From positions 6,330,001 to 6,394,000 of the forward strand of contig NZ_CP023688.1 of the NCBI RefSeq assembly GCF_008704655.1: a stretch of DNA of 64,000 nucleotides. Direction: 5' to 3'. The notes below the pieces were generated by a model that saw only the letters and a program-made list of their open reading frames with translations, was not told the origin of the DNA and did no database searches. Made by a program: the position numbers and the translations under genes. This document shows positions 30,937 to 41,744 of the stretch, in pieces (within the stretch, counting starts at the first letter, position 1; the number at the start of each line of letters is the position of its first letter). This DNA comes from Streptomyces rimosus (GTDB lineage Bacteria; Actinomycetota; Actinomycetes; Streptomycetales; Streptomycetaceae).

Positions 30937-30995
30937 GGGGGCGTCCTGGTACGGACGCGGAGGCGTCCTCCTACGGACCGTACCCGGACGCCCCC
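30937..30995. terminator. Large stem-loop between aldo/keto reductase and tetR
   Basis: Arms GGGGGCGTCC (30937-30946) with GGACGCCCCC (30986-30995) and GGTACGG (30948-30954) with CCGTACC (30978-30984) form an 18-bp stem with one mismatch and a 23-base loop. It fits an intrinsic terminator or attenuator between the two co-oriented genes. A nested GGACGC/GCGTCC pairing offers an alternative fold. Confidence 0.6.
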
Positions 30996-31012
30996 TGGCC
31001 GTGCCCTTAAGG

Positions 31013-32020
31013 TCAGCGCTCGCTGTCCAGGAGGGCCATCTGCTGCTCCGGGTAGCGGTCGCCGGCGACGGCGTCCGCCGGGACGGCGCGCTCGATGGCC
31101 GCGAGGTCGTCGGCGGTCAGCGTGACGTCCAGCGCGCCCAGCGCCTCGGCCAGCCGGTCGCGGCGGCGGGCGCCGACCAGCGGGACGATGTCCTCGCCCT
31201 GGGCGAGCACCCAGGCGATGGCGGTCTGCGCGACGGTGACGCCCTTCTGCTCGGCGATCTTGCGCAGCGCGTCGGTCAGGTCGAGGTTGCGGTGCAGGTT
31301 CTCGCCCTGGAAGCGGGGGCTCGCGGCGCGGAAGTCGCCCGCGTCCAGCTTGCGGTCGCGCGTGAAGTGGCCGCTGAGCAGGCCGCGGGAGAGCACGCCG
31401 TATGCGGTGATGCCGATGCCCAGTTCCCGCGCGGTGGGCAGGATCTTCTCCTCGATGCCGCGGGAGACGAGCGCGTACTCGATCTGGAGGTCGGAGATCG
31501 GGGCGACGGCGGCGGCCCGGCGCAGGGTGTCCGCGCCCACTTCGGACAGGCCGATGTGCCGTACGTGACCGGCTTCGACCAGTTCGGCGATGGCGCCGAC
31601 CGTCTCCTCGATCGGCACGTTCGGGTCGAGGCGGGCGAGCCGGTAGATGTCGATGTGGTCGGTGCCCAGGCGCTGGAGCGAGTACGCGGCGAAGCTCTTC
31701 ACCGCCGCCGGGCGGCCGTCGAACCCGATGAAGTCGCCTTCGACGGTGCGCTGGGCGCCGAACTTCACGCTGGTCAGCGCCTGCTCGCGGCGGGCGGCGG
31801 GCGCGCTGCGCAGCGCCTCGTTGATCAGCAGTTCGTTGTGGCCCATGCCGTAGAAGTCGCCGGTGTCCAGCAGGGTGACGCCGGCTTCGAGAGCCGCGTG
31901 GATGGTGGCGATGGACTCGGCGCGGTCGCCGGGGTCGCCGTACAGGGCGGACATGCCCATGCAGCCGAGGCCGATGGCCGAGGTCTGCGGGCCGGTGGTG
32001 CCGAGGGTGCGGGTCTGCAC
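31013..32020 (-). CDS. Aldo/keto reductase
   Basis: NADPH-dependent reductase of 335 aa. TIM-barrel signature GLGCMGMSALYG (~17-28), catalytic Asp and Tyr in LLDTGDFYGMGHNE (~50-63), Lys in TSVKFG (~83), and a C-terminal nucleotide site with LVGARRRDRLAEALGAL. One oddity: IYRLARLDPN stands where most relatives have YYLHRVDPN, so the catalytic His is replaced by Ala. Start GTG 32020 has GAGGA before it. Likely controlled by the neighbouring TetR. Confidence 0.9.
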   Translation of the reverse strand: MQTRTLGTTGPQTSAIGLGCMGMSALYGDPGDRAESIATIHAALEAGVTLLDTGDFYGMGHNELLINEALRSAPAARREQALTSVKFGAQRTVEGDFIGFDGRPAAVKSFAAYSLQRLGTDHIDIYRLARLDPNVPIEETVGAIAELVEAGHVRHIGLSEVGADTLRRAAAVAPISDLQIEYALVSRGIEEKILPTARELGIGITAYGVLSRGLLSGHFTRDRKLDAGDFRAASPRFQGENLHRNLDLTDALRKIAEQKGVTVAQTAIAWVLAQGEDIVPLVGARRRDRLAEALGALDVTLTADDLAAIERAVPADAVAGDRYPEQQMALLDSER

Positions 32021-32116
32021 GGGGTGCTCCTCAGTGGCGGTGGGTGGGGTGGCGGGCCGCCGCGCGCTGCTGACGAGCGCAGCGGACGGCGGCACGCTTC
32101 AACCATGACATGAGCG

Positions 32117-32140
32117 ATGACAGATTTCAATACCTGTCAT
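32117..32140. promoter_or_regulatory. TetR-like operator palindrome
   Basis: ATGACAG (32117-32123), ten bases, CTGTCAT (32134-32140): a perfect 7-bp inverted repeat 97 bp before the reductase start and inside an A/T-richer patch. On the minus strand a TTGAAA lies within it as a possible -35 element. Confidence 0.7.
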
Positions 32141-32185
32141 TCGCTACTCTGCCTCCGTGCCGGCGTCACCCCACCCCGACGCCGC

Positions 32186-33634
32186 CTACCGCACCGTCCG
32201 CGGGAGCCGGAACGAGAGCCCCACGTTCAGCGCCACCGTCGCCACCTGCGCGAGCAGCGCGATGATCAGCGCGTCCCGTACGCCCAGCGAGGGCAGTAGT
32301 GCCAGGAAGAGCGAGCCGAGCGTCGCCACGCCCAGGGCCAGACCGGCCTGCTGGGTGGTGACCATGGCGCCGCTGCCCACCCCGGCCTGGGCGGCGGGCA
32401 GCTCGCTGAGCACGATCCGCAGCAGGATCGGCAGGACGAGGCCCTGGCCCACGCCGAGCAGCGCCATGGCGCCCGCCATGGCCGCCGCGGGCACGTCCGG
32501 CCACTGCGTACGGAAGATCAGCGCCAGCGCGAGCAGTCCGGCGCCCTGGATCAAGGATCCGGTCAGGACCACCCGCCGCCCGAAGCGGGCCACCAGCCGC
32601 GGCCCGGCCAGCGAGGCGAAGAAGAAGGCCACGCACAGCGGCGCGAGGGAGAGCCCGGCCGCCAGCGGCCCGTACCGCAGGCCGTCCTGGAGGGCGACGG
32701 CCACCACGAACATGAAGCCGCCGAAACCCACGGAGAACGGCAGGATCACGGCCAGGCCGCTGCGTACGGTACGAAGGCGCAGCAGGGACGGCGGCACGAG
32801 CGGGGTGCGGCCGGCCCGTTCGGCGCGCCGTTCCACGACGACGAACGCCGCGGCGGCGAACGGGAAGACGACCGGCAGCAGCCAGGACCACACCGGCCAG
32901 CCCGCCGCGCGGCCCTCGGTCAGCGGCAGCAGCAGGGTTACGAGTGCGACGGCCAGCAGCGCCGTGCCGGGGCCGTCGACCCGGGTCGGGTGCGGGGAAC
33001 GGGTCTCCGGGACGGTACGCAGCGCCAGCAGCAGGGCCACGGCGGCGACCGGAACGTTCACCAGGAACACCGCGCGCCAGCCGGTCCCCGCGAGATCGGC
33101 GGCGACCAGCAGCCCGCCGAGCACCTGGCCGACAGCGCTGGCGACGCCCGCCGTACCGCCGTACAGACTGACGGCCTTGGCGCGGCGCGCTCCGGTGGTG
33201 GTGGACTGGATGGTGGCGAGCACCTGCGGCAGCAGCAGCGCCGCCGCCGCGCCCTGGGCGACGCGCGCCGCGACCAGCGTCCAGGCGTCCGGCGCCAGCC
33301 CGCAGGCGAGCGAGGTGATCCCGAAGGCGGCCAGCCCCCACAGGTACAGGCGCCGGCGGCCGACCATGTCGCCGAGCCGTCCGCCGACGACGAGGAGGAC
33401 CGCGTACGCCACGCCGTACCCCGCGACGACCATCTCCAGCAGCGCCGGGCCCGCGCGCAGATCGCGGTCGATGGTCGGCAGCGCCACATTGACGATAAAG
33501 AAGTCGATCATCGGCAGGGCGGCGCCGAGCAGCACGGTGATCAGCCCGAGCGTGGTCAGCGCGGGGGCGGCGGGACGGGGCGGGGCGGACGCGGTGGTCC
33601 GCGTGGGGACGGTTCGTACCTGGGTATCGCTCAC
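32186..33634 (-). CDS. DHA2-family MFS drug exporter
   Basis: Proton-driven exporter of 482 aa with about 14 membrane segments, EmrB/QacA type. Start-of-family IDFFIVNVALPTIDRDL (~40-56), motif A GRLGDMVGRRRLYLWG (~82-97) and motif C-like GQVLGGLLVAADL (~160) are visible. GTG 33634 chosen; it is divergent from the MmyB regulator at 33736 with a shared 101-bp gap holding an inverted repeat, which is how such regulators usually control their exporter. Confidence 0.9.
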   Translation of the reverse strand: MSDTQVRTVPTRTTASAPPRPAAPALTTLGLITVLLGAALPMIDFFIVNVALPTIDRDLRAGPALLEMVVAGYGVAYAVLLVVGGRLGDMVGRRRLYLWGLAAFGITSLACGLAPDAWTLVAARVAQGAAAALLLPQVLATIQSTTTGARRAKAVSLYGGTAGVASAVGQVLGGLLVAADLAGTGWRAVFLVNVPVAAVALLLALRTVPETRSPHPTRVDGPGTALLAVALVTLLLPLTEGRAAGWPVWSWLLPVVFPFAAAAFVVVERRAERAGRTPLVPPSLLRLRTVRSGLAVILPFSVGFGGFMFVVAVALQDGLRYGPLAAGLSLAPLCVAFFFASLAGPRLVARFGRRVVLTGSLIQGAGLLALALIFRTQWPDVPAAAMAGAMALLGVGQGLVLPILLRIVLSELPAAQAGVGSGAMVTTQQAGLALGVATLGSLFLALLPSLGVRDALIIALLAQVATVALNVGLSFRLPRTVR

Positions 33635-33664
33635 AAGGAAGACGATCGTCCGACTCCCAGAGGG

Positions 33665-33690
33665 GTACCAGAGTCTCCTTATCCTGGTAC
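33665..33690. promoter_or_regulatory. Inverted repeat in MFS / MmyB divergent promoter
   Basis: GTACCAG (33665-33671) and CTGGTAC (33684-33690) separated by 12 bases containing CTCCTTATC. A candidate operator for the adjacent XRE/MmyB regulator on both promoters. Confidence 0.55.
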
Positions 33691-33735
33691 TGGCGCTACC
33701 TGGCAACCCGATGGGCGTTCCGGCACCCTGGGAGC

Positions 33736-34641
33736 ATGACCGCCACGATGCCGGAGACGGTGCAGCCGCAGACAGTAAAGCCGGAGACCGCGCAGCAGTC
33801 GACGCCCACCGAGGGCGCCGTCCGGCGCGGCGAACTGGCCGCCTTCCTGCGCAGCCGCCGCGAGCGGATCACCCCGGAGCAGGTCGGCCTGCCGCGCGGC
33901 CCCCGGCGCCGTACGCCCGGCCTGCGCCGCGAGGAGGTCGCCCACCTGTCAGCGGTCGGTGTCACCTGGTACACGTGGCTGGAGCAGGCCCGGGACATCC
34001 ACGTCTCGCCGCAGGTGCTGGACGCCGTGGCCCGCGCGCTCCAGATGGACCGGGCCGAGCGCGGCCACCTCTTCGCGCTGGCCGGCGCGGCCGATCCGGT
34101 GCGCGGCACGGAGTGCGCGGTCGTGACGCAGTCGATGCGGCAGATGCTGGACCAGCTCGCGCCGTTCCCCGCCGTCGTCCAGAACAGCCGCTTCGACATC
34201 CTGGCGTACAACAGCACCTACGGGCGGCTGCTGTGCGACCTGGACGCGCTCCCGGAGGAGGACCGCAACTGCATGTGGCTGGCGTTCACCAACGCCGACT
34301 GGCGGGCGAGCCTGGTGGAGCTGGACAAGACCCTGTGCGTGATGGCCGCCAAGTTCCGCGCCTCCATGGCCGGGCACGTCGCCGAACCGGCCTGGAAGGC
34401 GCTGGTGGCACGGCTGGAGGCGGCCTCCCCCGAGTTCCGTGAGATCTGGGCGCGCCAGGAGGTCGTACGGCCGGTGAGCCACACCAAGCTCTTCCGCCAC
34501 AAGGAGGTCGGCCTGCTGCGCCTCTCCGCGACCGGCTTGTGGACCGGCCCCAACCACGGCCCCAGAATGCTCACCTACACCCCCGACGACGAGGAATCGC
34601 GCGAGCGCCTGGAACGGCTTCAGGCCCTGACACGCGCCTGA
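33736..34641 (+). CDS. XRE-family regulator with MmyB-like ligand domain
   Basis: Regulator of 301 aa, paralogue of the one at 3474-4346. Helix-turn-helix hallmark TPGLRREEVAHLSAVGV (~60-76) then WYTWLEQARDIHVSPQVL; the MmyB domain follows from ~115. The first 25 residues are a Thr/Gln/Pro-rich extension. The last eight codons lie inside a 311-bp tandem duplication shared with the 3' end of the convergent exporter gene. Probably controls the divergent DHA2 exporter. Confidence 0.92.
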   Translation: MTATMPETVQPQTVKPETAQQSTPTEGAVRRGELAAFLRSRRERITPEQVGLPRGPRRRTPGLRREEVAHLSAVGVTWYTWLEQARDIHVSPQVLDAVARALQMDRAERGHLFALAGAADPVRGTECAVVTQSMRQMLDQLAPFPAVVQNSRFDILAYNSTYGRLLCDLDALPEEDRNCMWLAFTNADWRASLVELDKTLCVMAAKFRASMAGHVAEPAWKALVARLEAASPEFREIWARQEVVRPVSHTKLFRHKEVGLLRLSATGLWTGPNHGPRMLTYTPDDEESRERLERLQALTRA

Positions 34642-34924
34642 GACTGATCGCCGGGCCCGCCCGGCGGGGCCTGCCCGTCCGGCCCGTCCTGCGCCGACTC
34701 CAGCCGTTCCGCGGTACGGCGTGCGGTTTCGCGTGCCCAGTGGCCGGTGGTCAGTGCTCCCAGCAGCAGTACGGCCGCGCCGCAGCCTGCGATGATCCAC
34801 CATGCGGGGCGGCTGGCCTCGACGAAGCGGCTGCCTGTGGCGGCGGCGTGTGTCCCGCTGGCCAGTACGGCTCCGATTACCGCGACGCCCAGTGATTGGC
34901 CTACCTGTCTGCTGGTGGAGGCGA
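34617..34924. repeat. Tandem duplication, copy 1 (311-bp unit)
   Basis: Aligns without gaps to 34928-35235 at an offset of 311 bp, with about a dozen substitutions (around 96% identity) and roughly 185 identical bases in the middle. It begins within the last codons of the MmyB regulator gene and otherwise matches the 3' end of the exporter gene at 34931-36421. Confidence 0.93.
34620..34924 (-). pseudogene. Duplicated 3' fragment of MFS exporter gene
   Basis: On the minus strand this piece reads as the last ~100 codons of the DHA2 exporter (membrane helix 14 region WWIIAGCGAAVLLLGALTTG and the tail RRTAERLESAQD), ending in a stop at the same place as the intact gene. It has no start and lies downstream of the intact gene's stop, so it is a non-functional fragment created by the tandem duplication. 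Confidence 0.85.
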
Positions 34925-34927
34925 GCT

Positions 34928-35235
34928 GCTTCAGGCCCTGATCCGCGCCTTAGGCTGGCCGCCGGGCCCGCCCGGCGGGGCCTGCCCGTCCGGCTCGTCC
35001 TGGGCCGACTCCAGCCGTTCTGCGGTACGGCGTGCGGTCTCGCGTGCCCAGTGGCCGGTGGTCAGTGCTCCCAGCAGCAGTACGGCCGCGCCGCAGCCTG
35101 CGATGATCCACCATGCGGGGCGGCTGGCCTCGACGAAGCGGCTGCCTGTGGCGGCGGCGTGTGTCCCGCTGGCCAGTACGGCTCCGATCACGGCGACGCC
35201 CAGTGATTGGCCTACCTGTCTGCTGGTGGAGGCGA
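34928..35235. repeat. Tandem duplication, copy 2 (311-bp unit)
   Basis: The second copy is the functional 3' end of the exporter gene. Its first bases (GCTTCAGGCCCTGA) are the duplicated end of the MmyB regulator gene. Confidence 0.93.
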
Positions 35236-36421
35236 TCGCCGCTGCCACACCTGCCTGCGTACGGGGCATCCCCGAGACCGCAGTGTTCGTGATGGGTGCG
35301 TTGACCAGTCCGAACCCGATGCCGAAGAGCACATACCCGGTGAACAGCAGCGGCGTGCTCGCCTCCGCCTCGAACGCCGCGAACAGCACCCCGCTGGCCA
35401 CCATCGCCAGCCCCGCCAGCAGCAGGGGAAGCCGTGCGCCCACGGCTCCAACCAACCGCCCGGACAGCGGCGCGAAGACCAGCGTCATGCCCGCCATGGG
35501 CAGCATGTACAGCCCCGCGTCCAGCGCTGACAGGCCCCGGACGTCCTGGAGGTAGAGCGTGTTGACGAACAGGAAGCCGCCGAGCGCGGCGAACGCGCAG
35601 ACCGCCACGACCGTGGCGCCACTGAACGGCGCGCTGCGGAAGAACCGCAGGTCGATCAGCGGCTCGGCGCGCCGCCGCTCGTACCACAGCAGTCCGGCCA
35701 GCGCGGCGACCGCGGTCGCGGCGAAGCCCAGGATCAGCGGCGAGGTCCAGCCCGCCGACGGGGCCTCGATGATCGCGTACGTCAGCGTGCCGAGCAGCGC
35801 GATCACCAGCAGCTGCCCGACCGGATCGACCCGGCGCGGGTGCGGGGCGCGCGACTCCGGTACGTACCGGACGGTCAGGAACAGCGCGAGCGCCCCGATG
35901 GGCACATTGATCCAGAAGATCGCGCGCCAGTCGACGCTCTGCACCAGCAGCCCGCCGACGATCGGCCCGGCCGCCATGCTGATGCCGACCACACCGCCCC
36001 ACACGCCGATCGCGCGGGCCCGTTCCTTCGGGTCGGTGAAGGTGTTGGTGATGATCGACATCGCGACGGGGTTGAGCATCGAGCCGCCGACGGCCTGCAC
36101 CATGCGGAACGCCACCAGGCACTCCAGGTTCGGCGCCAGGCTGCACAGCAGCGAGCCGAGCGCGAAGACCACCAGGCCCGCCTGGAAGACCCGGCGCCGC
36201 CCGAGCCGGTCCGCGGTGGAGCCGGCCAGCATCAGCAGCGACGCGAGGACCAGGGTGTAGGCGTCGATCGTCCACTGCATCCCGGACAGCGTGGTGTCCA
36301 GGTCCTTCTGCATGGAGGGCAGCGCGACGTTCAGCACGGTGTTGTCGAGGCTGACGATCAGCAGGCTCATACAGCAGATGGCCAGGACCAGCAGGCGTCG
36401 CCGATGGCTGAGCTGGGGCAT
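34931..36421 (-). CDS. DHA2-family MFS drug exporter
   Basis: Exporter of 496 aa, about 14 membrane segments. SLDNTVLNVALPSMQKDL (~24-41), motif A GSTADRLGRRRVFQAG (~67-82) and motif C-type GPIVGGLLVQSVDW (~157-170) are intact. The hydrophilic tail (~465-496) is encoded in the duplicated segment. Convergent with the MmyB regulator; before the duplication their ends would have overlapped. Starts ATG 36421; the promoter lies in the GC-rich gap to dus. Confidence 0.92.
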   Translation of the reverse strand: MPQLSHRRRLLVLAICCMSLLIVSLDNTVLNVALPSMQKDLDTTLSGMQWTIDAYTLVLASLLMLAGSTADRLGRRRVFQAGLVVFALGSLLCSLAPNLECLVAFRMVQAVGGSMLNPVAMSIITNTFTDPKERARAIGVWGGVVGISMAAGPIVGGLLVQSVDWRAIFWINVPIGALALFLTVRYVPESRAPHPRRVDPVGQLLVIALLGTLTYAIIEAPSAGWTSPLILGFAATAVAALAGLLWYERRRAEPLIDLRFFRSAPFSGATVVAVCAFAALGGFLFVNTLYLQDVRGLSALDAGLYMLPMAGMTLVFAPLSGRLVGAVGARLPLLLAGLAMVASGVLFAAFEAEASTPLLFTGYVLFGIGFGLVNAPITNTAVSGMPRTQAGVAAAIASTSRQVGQSLGVAVIGAVLASGTHAAATGSRFVEASRPAWWIIAGCGAAVLLLGALTTGHWARETARRTAERLESAQDEPDGQAPPGGPGGQPKARIRA

Positions 36422-36834
36422 AGGTGAACGCTACAACGAACGGGGGCGGGGGGCTTCGGGAGGCTGCCGGGCGGGTGCCGGGCGGGTGCCGGGCAGGGGG
36501 CTTGGGGCGACGGGGGGTGCGGGACGGCGGCTCTGGCGGGGGCGTCGGGCGGGTGCGTAACGGAGGCTCCGGCAAGGCCCCGCACGGCGCCGAAACCGCC
36601 GCGCGCGTGCGGGACGGCGCCCCAGGCGCCGTTCTTGGACTGCATGCCCAGGAAAACCCCCGCGCGCGTGCGAGACGGCGGCCCCGGTCACAACGTCGGG
36701 TGGGGCGCGGCAACGGCCCCGATCATGACTTCCGGCAGATACGTGACACCGGCCCCGGCAATCCTCCCGCGCCGGTGCGCGACAATGGGAGGTCGCCCCC
36801 TCCGCCCGCCGACCCAGAAGGAAGCCCGCTCCCC
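36422..36834. repeat. GC-rich repeat-bearing gap between exporter and dus
   Basis: No credible gene. It holds an 11-bp unit TGCCGGGCGGG three times in tandem (36465-36497, last copy with one change), a GTGCGGGACGGCG-type unit at 36517, 36607 and 36666, and an 8-bp hairpin ACGGCGCC-CCA-GGCGCCGT at 36614-36632. Divergent promoters must lie here but no clear elements are seen. Confidence 0.7.
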
Positions 36835-37962
36835 ATGACTCAGCTGCAGATCGGCCCGCACGCGGTACAGCCGCCCGTGGTTCTCGCGCCGATGGCCGGG
36901 ATCACCAATGCCCCCTTCCGGACGCTGTGCCGGGAGTTCTCCGGCGGCAAGGGCCTGTTCGTCAGCGAGATGATCACGACGCGGGCGCTGGTCGAGCGCA
37001 ACGAGAAGACCATGCAGCTGATCCACTTCGACGAGACGGAGAAGCCGCGCTCGATCCAGCTGTACGGCGTGGACCCGGACACCGTCGGCAAGGCCGTCCG
37101 CATGATCGCCGAGGAGGACCTGGCCGACCACATCGACCTGAACTTCGGCTGCCCGGTGCCGAAGGTGACCCGCAAGGGCGGCGGCTCGGCCCTCCCGTAC
37201 AAGCGCCACCTGCTGCGTTCCATCCTGCGCGAGGCGGTCTCCAACGCCGGCGAGCTGCCCGTGACGATGAAGATGCGCAAGGGCATCGACGACGACCACA
37301 TCACCTACCTCGACGCGGGCCGGATCGCCGTCGAGGAGGGCGTCACGGCCATCGCGCTGCACGGCCGCACCGCGGCCCAGCACTACGGCGGCACCGCCGA
37401 CTGGGACGCCATCGCGCGCCTGAAGGAGGCCGTCCCGGAGATCCCGGTGCTCGGCAACGGGGACATCTGGTCGGCGGACGACGCGCTGCGCATGGTGCGC
37501 GAGACCGGCTGCGACGGCGTGGTCGTGGGGCGCGGCTGCCTGGGGCGGCCGTGGCTGTTCGGCGACCTGGTGGCGGCCTTCGAGGGGACGGGTACGTACG
37601 CGCGGCCCACCCTCAAGGAGGTCGCGGCCGTGATGCTGCGGCACGCCACGCTGCTGGGGGAGTGGCTCGGGGACGAGGCGCGCGGCGTCATCGACTTCCG
37701 CAAGCACGTCGCCTGGTACACGAAGGGCTTCTCGATCGGCTCGGAGCTGCGCAAGAAGCTGGCAATCGCCTCGTCGCTGGACGAACTGGACGCTCTGATG
37801 AGCGAGCTCGACCTCGACCAGCCCTGGCCCGCGGGCGCCGACGGACCGCGTGGCCGTACATCTGGCCGGAACCGGGTGGTTCTGCCGGACGGGTGGCTGG
37901 ACGACCCGTACGACCGCGCGGGCGTGACGGCGGACGCGGAACTGGACACTTCGGGCGGGTGA
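36835..37962 (+). CDS. dusB: tRNA-dihydrouridine synthase
   Basis: Flavoenzyme reducing uridine to dihydrouridine in tRNA D loops, 375 aa. FMN barrel start VVLAPMAGITNAPFRTLCRE (~15-34), catalytic Cys in DLNFGCPVPKVTRKGGGSAL (~102-121), substrate Lys in TMKMRKG (~143), ALHGRTAAQHYGG (~177) and PVLGNGDIWSADDAL (~206) are all present, matching the DusB branch. ATG 36835 is the family-like start. Confidence 0.95.
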   Translation: MTQLQIGPHAVQPPVVLAPMAGITNAPFRTLCREFSGGKGLFVSEMITTRALVERNEKTMQLIHFDETEKPRSIQLYGVDPDTVGKAVRMIAEEDLADHIDLNFGCPVPKVTRKGGGSALPYKRHLLRSILREAVSNAGELPVTMKMRKGIDDDHITYLDAGRIAVEEGVTAIALHGRTAAQHYGGTADWDAIARLKEAVPEIPVLGNGDIWSADDALRMVRETGCDGVVVGRGCLGRPWLFGDLVAAFEGTGTYARPTLKEVAAVMLRHATLLGEWLGDEARGVIDFRKHVAWYTKGFSIGSELRKKLAIASSLDELDALMSELDLDQPWPAGADGPRGRTSGRNRVVLPDGWLDDPYDRAGVTADAELDTSGG

Positions 37963-38371
37963 GGCGTCTGCCGGGTCCGATCCGGGTCCGATTCCGGGTC
38001 CGGTTCCGGGTCCGCATGGCGGGACCGGGGCGGGCGCGGGGGCGTGATTCTCGCCACCCTTGATAGGGGGTGCGCTCAGATGAGCAGCCCGTGGGGGAGT
38101 GCACCTTCCAAACGGTGGCACTGGGTGCCACCCCTCTCGCGTTCGACTGATCAAGCGAAAGTCTGCGACGCGTAGTGGATCCGCCCCCTTCCGCTCGCAC
38201 TGAGCAATCCTGCCTTCAACTCTTGAATAAACCTCTCCACCCGCCGCGACTTTCGATCTGCTGGCCGACGGCGGGTTACGGGCGTATGTCGACCGAGTGG
38301 ACGTACCCAGACACCTTCGATCTGGGTATGTTCCTCGCCGTCAGGGCAGACCGCGGCGAGGAGAGAGTCCC
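37963..38371. promoter_or_regulatory. dus-ppdK gap with 12-bp repeats and a palindrome
   Basis: No credible gene. Just after dus are tandem 12-bp repeats of the form (A/G)TTCCGGGTCCG (about 37975-38015). At 38114-38132 is a perfect palindrome GGTGGCACTGGGTGCCACC with an 8-bp stem and three-base loop, either an operator or a dus terminator. The ppdK ribosome site GAGGAG is at 38358-38363. Confidence 0.6.
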
Positions 38372-41110
<2,739 letters not shown>

Positions 41111-41183
41111 CCGGCCCCACCCACCAACAACCGGAGCCGGCCGGGTCCCCAACCCTCAGCCCCAACCCGGCTCCGGACCCCAA

Positions 41184-41217
41184 CGAGGGCGGCACCTGTG
41201 CGGAGGTGCCGCCCTCG
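41184..41217 (+). terminator. ppdK terminator hairpin, copy 1
   Basis: Perfect 14-bp stem CGAGGGCGGCACCT with its complement, loop GTGCGG, 73 bp after ppdK. Not followed by a T-run. Confidence 0.8.
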
Positions 41218-41428
41218 GTCTTGCCGCGGGGCATCCGTGATCACGGTCGAGTGTCTGGCCGGCCCGGCCCGGCAGCGGCGGCGGTGAGGCGGTCGGCATC
41301 GCGTGCGGCTGCCCGCCGGGCTCGCGCATCGGACGGTGGAGCCCGCACGACGTGATGGTGCTTGATCTGAAGTGAACGGCGCGGCCCCGGGTTCGGCTCC
41401 GGATCCGACAACCCCCAACGAATCCCAA

Positions 41429-41462
41429 CGAGGGCGGCACCTGTGCGGAGGTGCCGCCCTCG
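41429..41462 (+). terminator. Terminator hairpin, copy 2
   Basis: Identical stem and loop to 41184-41217, here followed by CTTTTCT, so this copy looks like the better terminator. Confidence 0.8.
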
Positions 41463-41744
41463 CTTTTCTCCGGACTCCCCCCTCGGGAGCTGCCGTCAGC
41501 CATGTCGGCCTGGTTGACGGCCTTCCACGGCAAATGCTGAGCGGTCGGTTATTGCCTCGTCACCCCCCACGGGATCGAGCAATCCGTTCCATTCGCCTTG
41601 CCGTCGAATTGAGTTACAGCTTTCCGGGAACGCGCCGATGGCGCGACCCCTTTCAACTCTGGCCAAAAGGGCGTGGTGACAGCCTGTGTCTGCGTGCATA
41701 CTCAGAGGGCCGGGGGGTCGACTAGGAGCATTGGTGGGGGTTCG

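Larger units (their letters stand above)
41111..41744. other. Gap with duplicated hairpin and regulator promoter
   Basis: No credible gene in 634 bp. It contains two identical terminator hairpins 245 bp apart (listed separately); both are preceded by a similar CGGCTCCGGA stretch, so this looks like a segmental duplication with decayed sequence between. A promoter candidate GTGACA (41676-41681), 17 bases, TACTCA (41699-41704) lies 40 bp before the ArsR-like gene. Confidence 0.6.

Noticed and set aside
34617..35235. Insertion sequence or integrase attachment repeats
   Set aside because: The repeat is a plain tandem copy of gene 3' ends without terminal inverted repeats or a transposase; no transposase, integrase, CRISPR array or tRNA gene was seen anywhere in the window.
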